Source: Okeania sp. KiyG1 (GTDB lineage: Bacteria > Cyanobacteriota > Cyanobacteriia > Cyanobacteriales > Microcoleaceae). From it: DNA of 64,000 nt. The position numbers and the translations under genes were made by a program. This document shows positions 8,358-19,349 of this stretch, in pieces. The notes beneath the pieces are model-generated. The model was not told the DNA's origin, ran no database searches, and worked only from the letters and a program-made list of their open reading frames with translations. How positions within the stretch are numbered: the stretch's first letter is position 1; every line of letters starts with the position of its first letter. Location: positions 1 to 64,000 of the forward strand of contig NZ_BLZO01000184.1 in assembly GCF_014132355.1 (NCBI RefSeq), in the 5' to 3' direction.

Positions 8358-11291
8358 ATGAGTGTTAGAGTTCGTCTGGCCCCAAGTCCCACAGGAAACT
8401 TACATATCGGTACAGCCAGAACAGCTGTATTTAACTGGTTATTTGCCAGAAACCAGAAAGGAAAATTTATCCTCAGAATAGAAGATACAGATATAGAGCG
8501 ATCGCGTCCAGAATATACAGAAAATATTATGGAGGGATTGACCTGGTTAGGATTAGAATGGGATGAAGGACCATCCTACCAGTCTCAACGATTAGAATTA
8601 TATAAGACAGCTACTCAAAAATTACTAGACAAAGGATTAGCCTATCGCTGCTATTGTACAGCAGCAGAACTAGAAGAAATGCGGGAAGCTCAGAAAGCTA
8701 GAAAAGAAGCACCCCGCTACGACAACCGCCACCGTGACCTTACACCAGAACAACAAGCAGCTTTTGAAGCAGAAGGAAGACAGCCAGTAATTCGCTTTAA
8801 AATTGACAATGACCAAATAATTACCTGGAAAGACCAAGTTAGAGGGACAGTAACCTGGAAGGGGAGCGACTTGGGTGGAGATATGGTCATCTCCCGTGCT
8901 GCTAGTGGCAAGACAGTAGGACAACCCCTCTACAATATGGCAGTGGTAGTAGATGATATGGATATGGAAATTACCCATGTAATTCGTGGTGAAGACCATA
9001 TTGCCAATACAGCTAAACAAATATTACTTTATAAAGCCCTAGAGGGGAAAGTACCAGAATTTTCTCATACACCTCTAATTCTTAATCAAGAAGGACGCAA
9101 ACTTTCAAAACGGGATGGCGTAACTTCAATTTCTGATTTTAAAGAATTAGGTTTCATCCCAGAAGCACTAGCAAATTATATGTGTTTGCTTGGGTGGACA
9201 CCTCCAGACTCAACTCAAGAAATATTTACCCTGACAGAAGCAGCTCAACAGTTCTCTTTTGAGAGAGTGAATAAAGCAGGGGCGAAGTTTGACTGGAATA
9301 GGTTGGACTGGATAAATAGTCAATATTTACATAATTTACCAGTAGGAGAACTGACAGATAGATTAATTCCTGTTTGGCAAAAAGCAGGATATGAACTAGA
9401 CCCACAGAGCGATCGCCCTTGGTTAGAACAATTGGCCGCTTTGATTGGACCTAGTTTGACTCGCCTCACAGATGCAGTAGAAATGAGTAAGTTATTCTTC
9501 TCCCCCACTGTAGAACTGGATGCAGAAGCAATTGAACAAATGCAGAAAGAAGATGCTGTAAAATCTATTAATTCTATTATTGAGGGGATAGATAGTGATG
9601 CACCTCTGCGAGTGGGTGATGCACAAAAAATTATTAAACGGGTGACTCAGGCAATTAAAGTTAAGAAAGGCATTGTCATGCGATCGCTCAGGGCGTCTTT
9701 AACAGGTGCAATGCAAGGACCCGATCTAATTCAGTCATGGTTACTCTTGCATCAAAGGGGTTTTGATGTATTACGCTTCAAAAAAGCTATAGGTCAGGAG
9801 GTTGAAGAAAGCAAAAAAGTAGATGCTTCTGATAATAGTAATAAAGGGTTTGCTGAAATAAAAACAGCAACTTCAAAAACATCTGTTGCACCAAAACAAC
9901 AACCTCAGAAAATAAAAGCATCAAGTACTCTTGCTGGTGAGTCTCAAAGTTTTAAACCAACTATAGATAAAGCACAAGCAACAACTCCAACGGGTAAGTC
10001 TGAAGTTGTTGAACCTACTGTAGAGAAACAGAAACCAACTACGACTCCCGCAGGTGAAACTAAAGTTGTTAAACCAACTATAGATAAAGCACAAGTAACA
10101 ACTCCAACTGGTAAGTCTGAAGTTGTTGAACCTACTGTAGAAAAACAGAAACCAACTATAGATAAAGCACAAGCAACAACTCCAACTGGAGAAACTAAAG
10201 TTGTTGAACCTACTGTAGAGAAACAGAAAGCAACTACGACTCCCGCAGGTGAAACTAAAGTTGTTAAACCAACTATAGATAAAGCACAAGCAACAACTCC
10301 AACTGGTAAGTCTGAAGTTGTTGAACCTACTGTAGAGAAACAGAAAGCAACTACGACTCCCGCAGGTGAAACTAAAGTTGTTAAACCAACTATAGATAAA
10401 GCACAAGTAACAACTCCAACGGGTAAGTCTGAAGTTGTTGAACCTACTGTAGAAAAACAGAAAGCAACTACGACTCCCGCAGGAGAAACTAAAGTTGTTA
10501 AACCAACTATAGATAAAGCACAAGTAACAACTCCAACGGGTAAGTCTGAAGTTGTTGAACCTACTGTAGAAAAACAGAAAGCAACTACGACTCCCGCAGG
10601 AGAAACTAAAGTTGTTAAACCAACTATAGATAAAGCACAAGTAACAACTCCAACGGGTAAGTCTGAAGTTGTCAAACCAACTGTAGAAAAACCTTCAACA
10701 GCAACTCCAACAGTGACAACAACTCCCACAGGAGAAACTAAAGTTGTCAAACCAACTGTAGAGAAACCTCCAACAGCAACTCCAACAGTGGCAACAACTC
10801 CAACGGAAGAAACTAAAGTTGTCAAACCAACTGTAGAGAAACCTCCAACAGCAACAACTATTACTACAAAACCGGAAACCGTAGAACAAAAAGTTACTGT
10901 TCAAGTAGAAACCTCAACCTTAGATGACCAACAACCTGTAGATACAACAACTAATGAAAGCATTGAGAGCGATCAATTACAAAAGATTAAAGAAAAATTG
11001 GTCGATACTTTTGCTAACTTTCCTGATTACATTAGTCAATTCTATCAAACATATCAACGTCAACTTATAGTAATTGGTTCGCTGATATTAATCATATTAA
11101 CCTTTAGGTTAATTCTTGGTTTCCTAGAAGCTTTAGAAGGAATTCCTACTTTATCGACTAGCTTTGAATTGATTGGTATGGGATATTCAGTATGGTTTGT
11201 TTACCGTTATTTACTACGGAAATCTAATCGGCAAGAATTATTAGATAAAATTCAAGACATCAAAGCAGATATTGTTGGTAAAAAGTCTTAA
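8358..11291 (+). CDS. gltX: Glutamyl-tRNA synthetase with repeat linker and membrane CAAD domain
   Basis: It charges tRNA-Glu for translation, and in cyanobacteria also feeds tetrapyrrole synthesis through Glu-tRNA. Residues 1-480 are a class I GluRS: the HIGH-type signature [12 protein letters not shown] at the N-terminus and the KMSKS-type motif KLSKRDG near 255. It then departs from the usual length of about 480. A low-complexity linker of about 390 residues is made largely of a 39-residue repeat (core [18 protein letters not shown] and [18 protein letters not shown]). It is followed by a C-terminal domain of about 100 residues with two hydrophobic segments ([18 protein letters not shown], then [19 protein letters not shown]). 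This tail matches CAAD, the cyanobacterial synthetase-appended domain known to anchor some synthetases to thylakoid membranes. A single frame spans all parts. Confidence 0.97.
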   Translation: MSVRVRLAPSPTGNLHIGTARTAVFNWLFARNQKGKFILRIEDTDIERSRPEYTENIMEGLTWLGLEWDEGPSYQSQRLELYKTATQKLLDKGLAYRCYCTAAELEEMREAQKARKEAPRYDNRHRDLTPEQQAAFEAEGRQPVIRFKIDNDQIITWKDQVRGTVTWKGSDLGGDMVISRAASGKTVGQPLYNMAVVVDDMDMEITHVIRGEDHIANTAKQILLYKALEGKVPEFSHTPLILNQEGRKLSKRDGVTSISDFKELGFIPEALANYMCLLGWTPPDSTQEIFTLTEAAQQFSFERVNKAGAKFDWNRLDWINSQYLHNLPVGELTDRLIPVWQKAGYELDPQSDRPWLEQLAALIGPSLTRLTDAVEMSKLFFSPTVELDAEAIEQMQKEDAVKSINSIIEGIDSDAPLRVGDAQKIIKRVTQAIKVKKGIVMRSLRASLTGAMQGPDLIQSWLLLHQRGFDVLRFKKAIGQEVEESKKVDASDNSNKGFAEIKTATSKTSVAPKQQPQKIKASSTLAGESQSFKPTIDKAQATTPTGKSEVVEPTVEKQKPTTTPAGETKVVKPTIDKAQVTTPTGKSEVVEPTVEKQKPTIDKAQATTPTGETKVVEPTVEKQKATTTPAGETKVVKPTIDKAQATTPTGKSEVVEPTVEKQKATTTPAGETKVVKPTIDKAQVTTPTGKSEVVEPTVEKQKATTTPAGETKVVKPTIDKAQVTTPTGKSEVVEPTVEKQKATTTPAGETKVVKPTIDKAQVTTPTGKSEVVKPTVEKPSTATPTVTTTPTGETKVVKPTVEKPPTATPTVATTPTEETKVVKPTVEKPPTATTITTKPETVEQKVTVQVETSTLDDQQPVDTTTNESIESDQLQKIKEKLVDTFANFPDYISQFYQTYQRQLIVIGSLILIILTFRLILGFLEALEGIPTLSTSFELIGMGYSVWFVYRYLLRKSNRQELLDKIQDIKADIVGKKS
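9957..10850 (+). repeat. 117-bp in-frame tandem repeats inside gltX
   Basis: CTATAGATAAAGCACAAG recurs at intervals of exactly 117 bp from about 10273 to 10624, with two earlier shorter-spaced copies. It ends in degenerate half-units (ACTCCAACAGTG..). Copies differ by only a few bases, indicating recent expansion or homogenisation. The antisense open frames over this region are by-products of the repeat. Confidence 0.9.
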
Positions 11292-11572
11292 ACTTCTAAT
11301 AGTTTCAGATACTGAAAATAACATGGGGGGAATTAAAAATAAAAGTAAACCAGAAAAATGTTTGCTTCAAAGGTTGTCTGAGAAATCCCATTTGCAACAT
11401 ACAAGACCCCTAAATCCCCCAAAATTGGGGGACTTTTAGAAACAAATTGACTCTTGTTCCCCCCAAAGTTGGGGGTTAGGGGGCAAAATTTAGTATCAAA
11501 AAACTTTTCAGATATCCTCTCAAATTCCCCAATAATTATTTTGAATTTCTTTATCCTAAAACAGGACTCTAA
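11292..11572. other. Spacer with G/C-tract inverted repeats
   Basis: It contains two hairpin-forming units (CCCCCAAAATTGGGGG at about 11417-11432 and CCCCCCAAAGTTGGGGG at about 11460-11476), a dispersed type common in cyanobacterial intergenic DNA. The first could act as the gltX transcription terminator. No gene is seen. Confidence 0.5.
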
Positions 11573-12073
11573 ATGAATAAAAATAAACGAAGAAAAACAA
11601 CATTATTTTTAGTAGTATTATTTTCATTAGCTGGGATACAGAAAATCAGTCCTGTTTTATCTCAAGATTTACAATTGACACCTATATTTGAAGATGTAAA
11701 TTTATATCCAAAATCTCCTCAAAATCGAATGATTATTAGAGGATTAAGTGGAGGACCTGTATCTGCAAAAGAAACAACAGGTAGAAATGACACGGTAACT
11801 GGACCTTGCGTAGGTTTTATCGATCGAAAACCAGATCATAGATTAATTTTAAATGGTTTTTTTCAATCCCTGAAACTTGAAGTTAAAAGTAGTGAAGATA
11901 CAACTTTAGTAATTAGAGGTCCTGGGGGTAGTTGGTGTAACGATGATTTTGAAGGAAAAAATCCTGGAATTATGGGTCAATGGTTTTCAGGTACTTATGA
12001 AGTTTGGGTAGGTTCTTATCAAAGAAATAAATATTATCCCTATGTTATTAAAATTACGAAGGAAGAAGATTGA
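11573..12073 (+). CDS. Hypothetical exported protein
   Basis: 166 residues. The N-terminus has several Lys/Arg then a hydrophobic core (TLFLVVLFSLAGI, about 10-22) and a probable signal-peptidase region near residue 30 (PVLSQD). The mature part is rich in Gly and aromatic residues and contains VIRGPGGSWCNDDFEG and GTYEVWVGSYQ. This recalls small beta-sandwich (pre-peptidase C-like) domains of cyanobacterial secreted proteins, though I cannot assign a named family. Two Cys (in TGPCVGF and SWCNDD) could form a disulfide. It is a single gene. Confidence 0.75.
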   Translation: MNKNKRRKTTLFLVVLFSLAGIQKISPVLSQDLQLTPIFEDVNLYPKSPQNRMIIRGLSGGPVSAKETTGRNDTVTGPCVGFIDRKPDHRLILNGFFQSLKLEVKSSEDTTLVIRGPGGSWCNDDFEGKNPGIMGQWFSGTYEVWVGSYQRNKYYPYVIKITKEED

Positions 12074-12246
12074 TATGTTCTCTGGGGTGAAGTTGTGGAG
12101 ATTTTCATTTAAACAATAATTCTTGATTGAGCGAAAAGAACAAAAGTAAAGATAATTTCAGTCTTTTTTTGGTACTGTCAGTTCTGAAATTTTATTTATA
12201 ACTGATCCGTCCGTTAGCGTAGCTCCCCCGGAGGGGGAATATGATA

Positions 12247-12429
12247 TTAGTCTTCTATAAAATTACGCTTTTTTTCATCTTCAATCCACTTCTTAAAATA
12301 CTCAATTTCTTTTTCTACATAATCTTTGTCTTCCAGAAGTTTTTCTGTATTAAAAATTGGTCGTAATAGTAATGATTCAAGATGTTCTACGATTTTATGT
12401 GTTGCTTCAATATTCTTAGAGCTACTCAA
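12247..12429 (-). CDS. Probable C-terminal fragment of the upstream STAND protein
   Basis: 60 residues from a TTG, highly charged and helical (EKEIEYFKKWIEDEKKRN). The frame is open well upstream of this TTG and reads back through 12476 into the end of the large upstream protein. Adding one C (coding strand) in the CCC run at 12480-12482 changes its ending from KKLP-stop to KKLPLEPYVKND, which continues directly into this fragment. I therefore read it as the displaced C-terminus of the STAND NTPase and not an independent gene. An alternative is a genuine small protein with a TTG start; no ribosome site supports that. Confidence 0.55.
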   Translation of the reverse strand: MSSSKNIEATHKIVEHLESLLLRPIFNTEKLLEDKDYVEKEIEYFKKWIEDEKKRNFIED

Positions 12430-12476
12430 TATATAATCTTCTGAGGAAAGTTCCTTATCATTCTTAACATAAGGTT

Positions 12477-15400
12477 CTAGGGAAGTTTCTTAAAATCTTC
12501 AAATTTCTGATTGTACTTACAAAATAGATCGATAAATTGATAACGTCTTTCGTATGGAAATGTTGTAGTTACGCTAAACAATAATTGCATCAAATGAATA
12601 TCGTTATGTCTATTTTCAATCAGACTTTTTAGCAGTTGATTTTGTCTATCCTCAAAAACAACTTTCTCTTCTTCTGTTACTTCCAAAAAAAATATTCTTT
12701 CGAGGATAGTATTACTAAATCCAGAGTTAGATAATTCCTTTTCTTTCTGATAAATATGCTCAACTACTTGAGTGATTAATTCCTGATAATTTTCAGATTG
12801 CCAAAGAAATGTATAGTTTAGGTCATCTTGGAAATAAGGGGAGTTTGATAATTTTCTTTCCTCATCATATACCCAGTCAATATATTCAATTATGAAATGT
12901 TGGTCAACATTAAGAATGCGGATGAATATATCTTCAGAATTAGACGAGTATCCCCTGATTTTTTGATTTGATAAATATGCTTGTTTTAGTACATCAAGTT
13001 TTTCTGTGAATAATTTAATTAAAAGCTCATTGACCTGAGTGTAAGGATTAAATAAAAAATCGAAAGGACTTAAAAAATTTGTATAATTTGTCTGTTCATT
13101 AATTTTACTCAGAATAATTTTTGTTATCTGAGCAACCACATTTTTATCTAAGTGAAGATATTTGAGAAGAAAGTCAAAATATTGTGGTATTTCACTGAGT
13201 TTACTCTGCCGATATAAGTTATATAGTTGCTCTAAATAATCGGATGTAATTTTATCTTCAGGCAGTAAGTTGTAAAATCCAAATAACCATTTTCTTTTTG
13301 AAGCAAAATCAAATTGATTGAGCAATTCAAAAGCTTTTTCAACTCCAGAAATTTCTATTAATTTTTCAATTAATGTAAATAGAAAATAATTAAGTTTAAA
13401 TGGGTCGCCAAGATTGAGATAATATTTCAGCACATCTAAATAAAGCTCTGAATTTTTGCAGGCGATAAAAATAACTTCTGCTATTCTACCACTGGGAAAT
13501 TCAGAAGAGTAATGGTTTTTCTCTTTTGTTACAGCTTTTATCTCATGGCATTTAGCAAAGAAATCCTGATAATCCTTAAAATCGTAATTAGCAAAATATT
13601 CTTTGATTTGATTTTGCTTAAATTGCTCATATTCTTTCCCTTCTAAATAGCAGTTGTTTCTCTCATTCCAATTATCTGAAAGTATCCTATACACCTCATA
13701 AGTTCCATTGAGAAATCGTTCTCTTATTTCATTATTAAATTCAATTTGACGAGACTCTAGAAAATCCAAATATTTCTGAACAATAAGACAATGATAATAA
13801 TCTTGAGGATTTAAGTTATCTGTAAGAAATTTAAGCACTTCTACAGCATCTTGCTTAATAATTTCACCGACAGAAAACTTAGAATATGATTTACTATATT
13901 GATGAATTATATTGATTACTTCTTTCTCAAAAATATCAATCTGATAGAGCTGAAATATTCCCTGCCAAATTTTATTTCTTAAATCAAATAACTCCGGTGT
14001 AGGTTGTGGGGAAAATTGATGCCATAAACATAAAAATTCTCTGTTATTTTTCAGCTTAGGAGTATTAAATTGAAGATAGAGGTATTTTTCAGCTACACCA
14101 AAAAATAGTTTTGTGAATAATTCGTTTTTTCCTTGATTTACTTCTTCCAATAGCTTATCAATGACTATAGACTGACTAATAAATTTTGTTATGTAGGAAT
14201 CATGTTCAAATCCAAACACTTCAATAAGAAGGCGAAACACCTGTAATAGTTCCTGTGGTTTTTTTGTCAGATATTCAAACAGCAAATCTATAGCAATCTG
14301 AAAATTTTGTTCGTCAAAATTACTCGATAAACTAAGTAAGTCAAGAATAGAATATGGTGGAATGTCAATATTAGAATTAGACGGAATATCTAAGGTTGAA
14401 ATATCTACTGACTCGATTTCCATCTTGTCAATACAATTTTTAGCATATATGAGAATTTCTGTCTGTTTAAAAAACCAAAAAAGTTTCATCAGTTCGATAA
14501 AATTCTTCTTATTTCCTGCCTCCTCATAATTTTTCCAAAGTCTGTCTACATCTGGAGTAAGTATGTTGATAATCTTCTCACTATCAAAAGCACTTAAAAC
14601 AGGATTAAGAGCATCAACAAAATTATATTGAAACTGAGGAAAGAAATTATCTAAGAGAACGGAAAATTTCAACAATTTATCCTTGAAAAAAGTAAGATAA
14701 AACAGATATGTAGCCAGAACCTGGTCAGATATTCTGGCAATCTCATTTTCATATATATCTACCAACTCAAATTCATATAATTTACGAACTGCTTTCCATA
14801 AATTTTCCCTGTCAATATAAAATGTTGTTTGAATCTTTTCCATCATTTCATCGTTAGAGCAATCTACCACTTGGAAAAAAGCAACTATACCAGCAACTTT
14901 CAATAAACTTTCATCCTTAAAATCTGCAATATCTTCTCTAATTGAAGAATAATATATATCATAAACATCAGATACATTTTTAAGAGCTTCGACAGTTTTT
15001 TCTCCCTTTACTACTAAAGCAGTCATTATTGCCAGGCGAGGATTACCTTGAGCTATATCAACAATTCTTTCTATGTATAATTGATTCTGAATTTTGTATT
15101 CTTCTTTAACGAGTTGCTCAATTTGCTTATCTGTTAATGGGTTGATTTTTACTAGCTCTAAATTATTATCATAAGAACACACTACTTCTTTAATTTGCTC
15201 AACTGCATAGTCACGAACTGTAGCTATTATTTTAATTTGCTGATTTTCACGTTTATACAGAAGAAGATTAATAAAATGCTTAAATTCTTTGACTCGGTTA
15301 GCATCATCTACAAAAATTAGATAACTTCCCTCATCTGAAAAATAAACATGGATATCCCCAAAAATATCGACTCCTTGATCAAAAATACACTTAACTTTGT

Positions 15401-15998
15401 AGTCAGAATATTTCTCTACAAATTTCCTACAACACTCTAAAACAAGTCTAGATTTACCTACTCCTGCTTTACCAGAAACTATAACTAGATTATTTCCCTC
15501 AAGTCGTTGTAATATTTCCTTTATTTCATTTTCCCGAAAGTAAAACTTTGTATCTAGAGGAGCAACAATTTTTCTTTTATTATAAGTAGTAATAAACTCA
15601 TCAATATCAACTATTTGACCAGTATCTACCTCAACTCCTAGAAAATCTTTAGCAATACCAGGATAATTTTTATAAAGGTCAAAAGAAATAGAGTCAAGAC
15701 CAAATATATCAAGCTCAACTCCATACTTCTGACATTCCTCTTTCAGAGAATTTTCTTCTTTTGTACTCAGAGTAGAATTATGACATAAAACAATCTTTTC
15801 TATTTCTATTATTAGTACTCCAGTCTTTTCTTCATCAAAACATTTGTCGAGGTCTTTCTTAAATTTTTTGCAGACCCCTTTTTCCTCTGTTGTATACTCT
15901 GCCAAAATGTACTTTCCATTTTCCAGAATAATTAAAGTATCTGGAGTTCCTGTTCTTATTTTTTTAGTTCCCGATACAGACCCTAATGATTTAAGCAA
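12477..15998 (-). CDS. Large STAND-type NTPase with nuclease-like N-terminus (candidate defence protein)
   Basis: 1173 residues as read from a TTG. Near the N-terminus GTPDT and, about 12 residues later, ILAEYTT resemble the D and E-x-K-like parts of a PD-(D/E)XK nuclease. A P-loop NTPase follows: Walker A SGKAGVGKSRL at about 175-185 and Walker B YLIFVDDANR at about 226-235. The remaining 900 residues are helical, Leu/Phe/Tyr-rich and repeat-like without a named domain. This nuclease-NTPase-sensor layout is that of Avs/STAND antiviral proteins; the defence role is inference. Copies of the 5' end in the adjacent array show the true start should be the ATG at 16100-16102, giving MSKINEIQNKLKELSG; an A6 tract at 16013-16018 (A7 in one array copy) puts that start out of frame. 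A second frameshift lies near 12481. Confidence 0.8.
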   Translation of the reverse strand: MLKSLGSVSGTKKIRTGTPDTLIILENGKYILAEYTTEEKGVCKKFKKDLDKCFDEEKTGVLIIEIEKIVLCHNSTLSTKEENSLKEECQKYGVELDIFGLDSISFDLYKNYPGIAKDFLGVEVDTGQIVDIDEFITTYNKRKIVAPLDTKFYFRENEIKEILQRLEGNNLVIVSGKAGVGKSRLVLECCRKFVEKYSDYKVKCIFDQGVDIFGDIHVYFSDEGSYLIFVDDANRVKEFKHFINLLLYKRENQQIKIIATVRDYAVEQIKEVVCSYDNNLELVKINPLTDKQIEQLVKEEYKIQNQLYIERIVDIAQGNPRLAIMTALVVKGEKTVEALKNVSDVYDIYYSSIREDIADFKDESLLKVAGIVAFFQVVDCSNDEMMEKIQTTFYIDRENLWKAVRKLYEFELVDIYENEIARISDQVLATYLFYLTFFKDKLLKFSVLLDNFFPQFQYNFVDALNPVLSAFDSEKIINILTPDVDRLWKNYEEAGNKKNFIELMKLFWFFKQTEILIYAKNCIDKMEIESVDISTLDIPSNSNIDIPPYSILDLLSLSSNFDEQNFQIAIDLLFEYLTKKPQELLQVFRLLIEVFGFEHDSYITKFISQSIVIDKLLEEVNQGKNELFTKLFFGVAEKYLYLQFNTPKLKNNREFLCLWHQFSPQPTPELFDLRNKIWQGIFQLYQIDIFEKEVINIIHQYSKSYSKFSVGEIIKQDAVEVLKFLTDNLNPQDYYHCLIVQKYLDFLESRQIEFNNEIRERFLNGTYEVYRILSDNWNERNNCYLEGKEYEQFKQNQIKEYFANYDFKDYQDFFAKCHEIKAVTKEKNHYSSEFPSGRIAEVIFIACKNSELYLDVLKYYLNLGDPFKLNYFLFTLIEKLIEISGVEKAFELLNQFDFASKRKWLFGFYNLLPEDKITSDYLEQLYNLYRQSKLSEIPQYFDFLLKYLHLDKNVVAQITKIILSKINEQTNYTNFLSPFDFLFNPYTQVNELLIKLFTEKLDVLKQAYLSNQKIRGYSSNSEDIFIRILNVDQHFIIEYIDWVYDEERKLSNSPYFQDDLNYTFLWQSENYQELITQVVEHIYQKEKELSNSGFSNTILERIFFLEVTEEEKVVFEDRQNQLLKSLIENRHNDIHLMQLLFSVTTTFPYERRYQFIDLFCKYNQKFEDFKKLP

Positions 15999-18735
15999 CT
16001 TAACCTGTTCAATTTTTTATCAAGGTAAACATCAGCCAATTTTTGAAGCTCACCACCACTTAATTCTTTGAGTTTATTTTGAATCTCATTAATTTTTGAC
16101 ATAGTAATTCTATAGAGATAAAAATAATATATTTTTCCTCAACTTAAAAGTAGCGATCGCCTTTCTCTATTCTCTCTATTTTAGCAATTAAATTTTTACT
16201 CTCAACTGCCAAAAAGTCATATCTGGACTTCCTTCTTCTTATTTTTAGTTCCCGATACAGACCCTAATGATTTAAGCAACTTAACCTGTTCAATTTTTTA
16301 TCAAGGTAAACATCAGCCAATTTTTGAAGCTCACCACCACTTAATTCTTTGAGTTTATTTTGAATCTCATTAATTTTTGACATAGTAATTCTATAGAGAT
16401 AAAAATAATATATTTTTCCTCAACTTAAAAGTAGCGATCGCCTTTCTCTATTCTCTCTATTTTAGCAATTAAATTTTTACTCTCAACTGCCAAAAAGTCA
16501 TATCTGGACTTCCTTCTTCTTATTTTTTTAGTTCCCGATACAGACCCTAATGATTTAAGCAACTTAACCTGTTCAATTTTTTATCAAGGTAAACATCAGC
16601 CAATTTTTGAAGCTCACCACCACTTAATTCTTTGAGTTTATTTTGAATCTCATTAATTTTTGACATAGTAATTCTATAGAGATAAAAATCATATCTTCTT
16701 CCTCAACTTAAAAGTAGCGATCGCCTTTCTCTATTCTCTCTATTTTAGCAATTAAATTTTTACTCTCAACTGCCAAAAAGTCATATCTGGACTTCCTTCT
16801 TCTTATTTTTTTAGTTCCCGATACAGACCCTAATGATTTAAGCAACTTAACCTGTTCAATTTTTTTATCAAGGTAAACATCAGCCAATTTTTGAAGCTCA
16901 CCACCACTTAATTCTTTGAGTTTATTTTGAATCTCATTAATTTTTGACATAGTAATTCTATAGAGATAAAAATAATATATTTTTCCTCAACTTAAAAATA
17001 GCGATCGCCTTTCTCTATTCTCTCTATTTTAGCAATTAAATTTTTACTCTCAACTGCCAAAAAGTCATATCTGGACTTCCTTCTTCTTATTTTTTTAGTT
17101 CCCGATACAGACCCTAATGATTTAAGCAACTTAACCTGTTCAATTTTTTATCAAGGTAAACATCAGCCAATTTTTGAAGCTCACCACCACTTAATTCTTT
17201 GAGTTTATTTTGAATCTCATTAATTTTTGACATAGTAATTCTATAGAGATAAAAATAATATATTTTTCCTCAACTTAAAAGTAGCGATCGCCTTTCTCTA
17301 TTCTCTCTATTTTAGCAATTAAATTTTTACTCTCAACTGCCAAAAAGTCATATCTGGACTTCCTTCTTCTTATTTTTTTAGTTCCCGATACAGACCCTAA
17401 TGATTTAAGCAACTTAACCTGTTCAATTTTTTATCAAGGTAAACATCAGCCAATTTTTGAAGCTCACCACCACTTAATTCTTTGAGTTTATTTTGAATCT
17501 CATTAATTTTTGACATAGTAATTCTATAGAGATAAAAATAATATATTTTTCCTCAACTTAAAAATAGCGATCGCCTTTCTCTATTCTCTCTATTTTAGCA
17601 ATTAAATTTTTACTCTCAACTGCCAAAAAGTCATATCTGGACTTCCTTCTTCTTATTTTTTTAGTTCCCGATACAGACCCTAATGATTTAAGCAACTTAA
17701 CCTGTTCAATTTTTTATCAAGGTAAACATCAGCCAATTTTTGAAGCTCACCACCACTTAATTCTTTGAGTTTATTTTGAATCTCATTAATTTTTGACATA
17801 GTAATTCTATAGAGATAAAAATAATATATTTTTCCTCAACTTAAAAATAGCGATCGCCTTTCTCTATTCTCTCTATTTTAGCAATTAAATTTTTACTCTC
17901 AACTGCCAAAAAGTCATATCTGGACTTCCTTCTTCTTATTTTTTTAGTTCCCGATACAGACCCTAATGATTTAAGCAACTTAACCTGTTCAATTTTTTAT
18001 CAAGGTAAACATCAGCCAATTTTTGAAGCTCACCACCACTTAATTCTTTGAGTTTATTTTGAATCTCATTAATTTTTGACATAGTAATTCTATAGAGATA
18101 AAAATAATATATTTTTCCTCAACTTAAAAATAGCGATCGCCTTTCTCTATTCTCTCTATTTTAGCAATTAAATTTTTACTCTCAACTGCCAAAAAGTCAT
18201 ATCTGGACTTCCTTCTTCTTATTTTTTTAGTTCCCGATACAGACCCTAATGATTTAAGCAACTTAACCTGTTCAATTTTTTATCAAGGTAAACATCAGCC
18301 AATTTTTGAAGCTCACCACCACTTAATTCTTTGAGTTTATTTTGAATCTCATTAATTTTTGACATAGTAATTCTATAGAGATAAAAATAATATATTTTTC
18401 CTCAACTTAAAAATAGCGATCGCCTTTCTCTATTCTCTCTATTTTAGCAATTAAATTTTTACTCTCAACTGCCAAAAAGTCATATCTGGACTTCCTTCTT
18501 CTTATTTTTTTAGTTCCCGATACAGACCCTAATGATTTAAGCAACTTAACCTGTTCAATTTTTTATCAAGGTAAACATCAGCCAATTTTTGAAGCTCACC
18601 ACCACTTAATTCTTTGAGTTTATTTTGAATCTCATTAATTTTTGACATAGTAATTCTATAGAGATAAAAATAATATATTTTTCCTCAACTTAAAAGTAGC
18701 GATCGCCTTTCTCTATTCTCTCTATTTTAGCAATA
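15960..18735 (-). repeat. Ten-copy 283-bp tandem array of the STAND gene's 5' end
   Basis: The start-codon context (minus strand TTACTATGTCAAAAATTAAT) occurs at 16102, 16383, 16666, 16950, 17233, 17516, 17799, 18082, 18365 and 18648, a spacing of 281-284 bp. Each unit holds about 95 bp of upstream sequence with one HIP1 site, the ATG, about 50 codons nearly identical to the gene's 5' end, then a short divergent tail. The unit next to the gene is the one fused to it. Copies differ mainly in homopolymers: the A tract after codon 27 is A7 only in the copy starting at 16950 and A6 in all others; a second A tract is A5 in one copy and A7 in the rest. A degenerate partial unit sits at 18735-18795. 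Confidence 0.97.
16708..16950 (-). CDS. 80-residue open frame in the only in-frame array unit
   Basis: In this unit the A7 tract keeps the frame open, so it reads MSKINEIQNKLKELSGGELQ, continues through KSLGSVSGTKKIR exactly as in the large protein, then diverges to a Lys/Arg-rich tail ending at the HIP1 site. The other nine units stop after about 40 residues. It may be translated, but it is more simply a by-product of the duplication. It is valuable because it shows the probable ancestral N-terminus of the neighbouring STAND protein. Confidence 0.3.
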   Translation of the reverse strand: MSKINEIQNKLKELSGGELQKLADVYLDKKIEQVKLLKSLGSVSGTKKIRRRKSRYDFLAVESKNLIAKIERIEKGDRYF

Positions 18736-19170
18736 CAGATAAAAATAATTATTCTTCCTCAACTTAAAAGTAGCGATCGCCTTTCTCCCCTATCTCTATT
18801 TTAGATGAAATCTGGTTATACAATTATCCCACTCTCTACTTCCATTCAACGCAGACAAAAAATGTCGGTATATCCCCAGATAATTCCCACTCTTATTCTT
18901 CCTTTCTTCTTTCTCTTTTCTCCTGAATAATACGATAACTAACTATCCAGAATATTTTGTAAAAATTTGCCCCTATAAATATGGCTGAAAACTATAGCAG
19001 TCGAAGGAAAAGGCGCGGAAATATCAAAAGCTTAAAACTCAGACAACACAAAATTTTTTCTTCTGTCCTAGATAACTAAAGCCTTCTATCCTAGATAACT
19101 AAAGCCTTCCTCCTTCTACTAACTTTAGACAATAAAAAAGAGCTAGAGATACTTACACAAATAAACATCC
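18736..19170. other. Intergenic region, no gene seen
   Basis: It contains a degenerate array unit, then AT-rich DNA and a dispersed repeat (TAGCAGTCGAAGG followed by CTTAAAACTCAGACAACACA) that recurs near 21407 and, inverted, near 29613. A CCTAGATAACTAAAGCCTTC direct repeat lies at about 19067-19108. Confidence 0.6.
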
Positions 19171-19349
19171 CTAACTCTTAGTTTTTTCCACTGAATATTT
19201 TATAAACTTATCCTTTTCTTTTGGGTTTAATAACCCATCATCACTGGCGTTTTTTACAATTGGTTGCGGTTTGTAGACGGGGAGCAGCTTGTCGAAGACT
19301 ATCCCCTCCACTTTTTCCAATTTCAGTCCTTCTTCCTTCTTCCTTATTC

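Noticed and set aside
9921-10904. Long antisense open frames over the gltX repeat region
   Set aside because: They mirror the 117-bp in-frame repeat on the opposite strand; low-complexity Phe/Ser/Cys or Val/Gly products and no start or family support.
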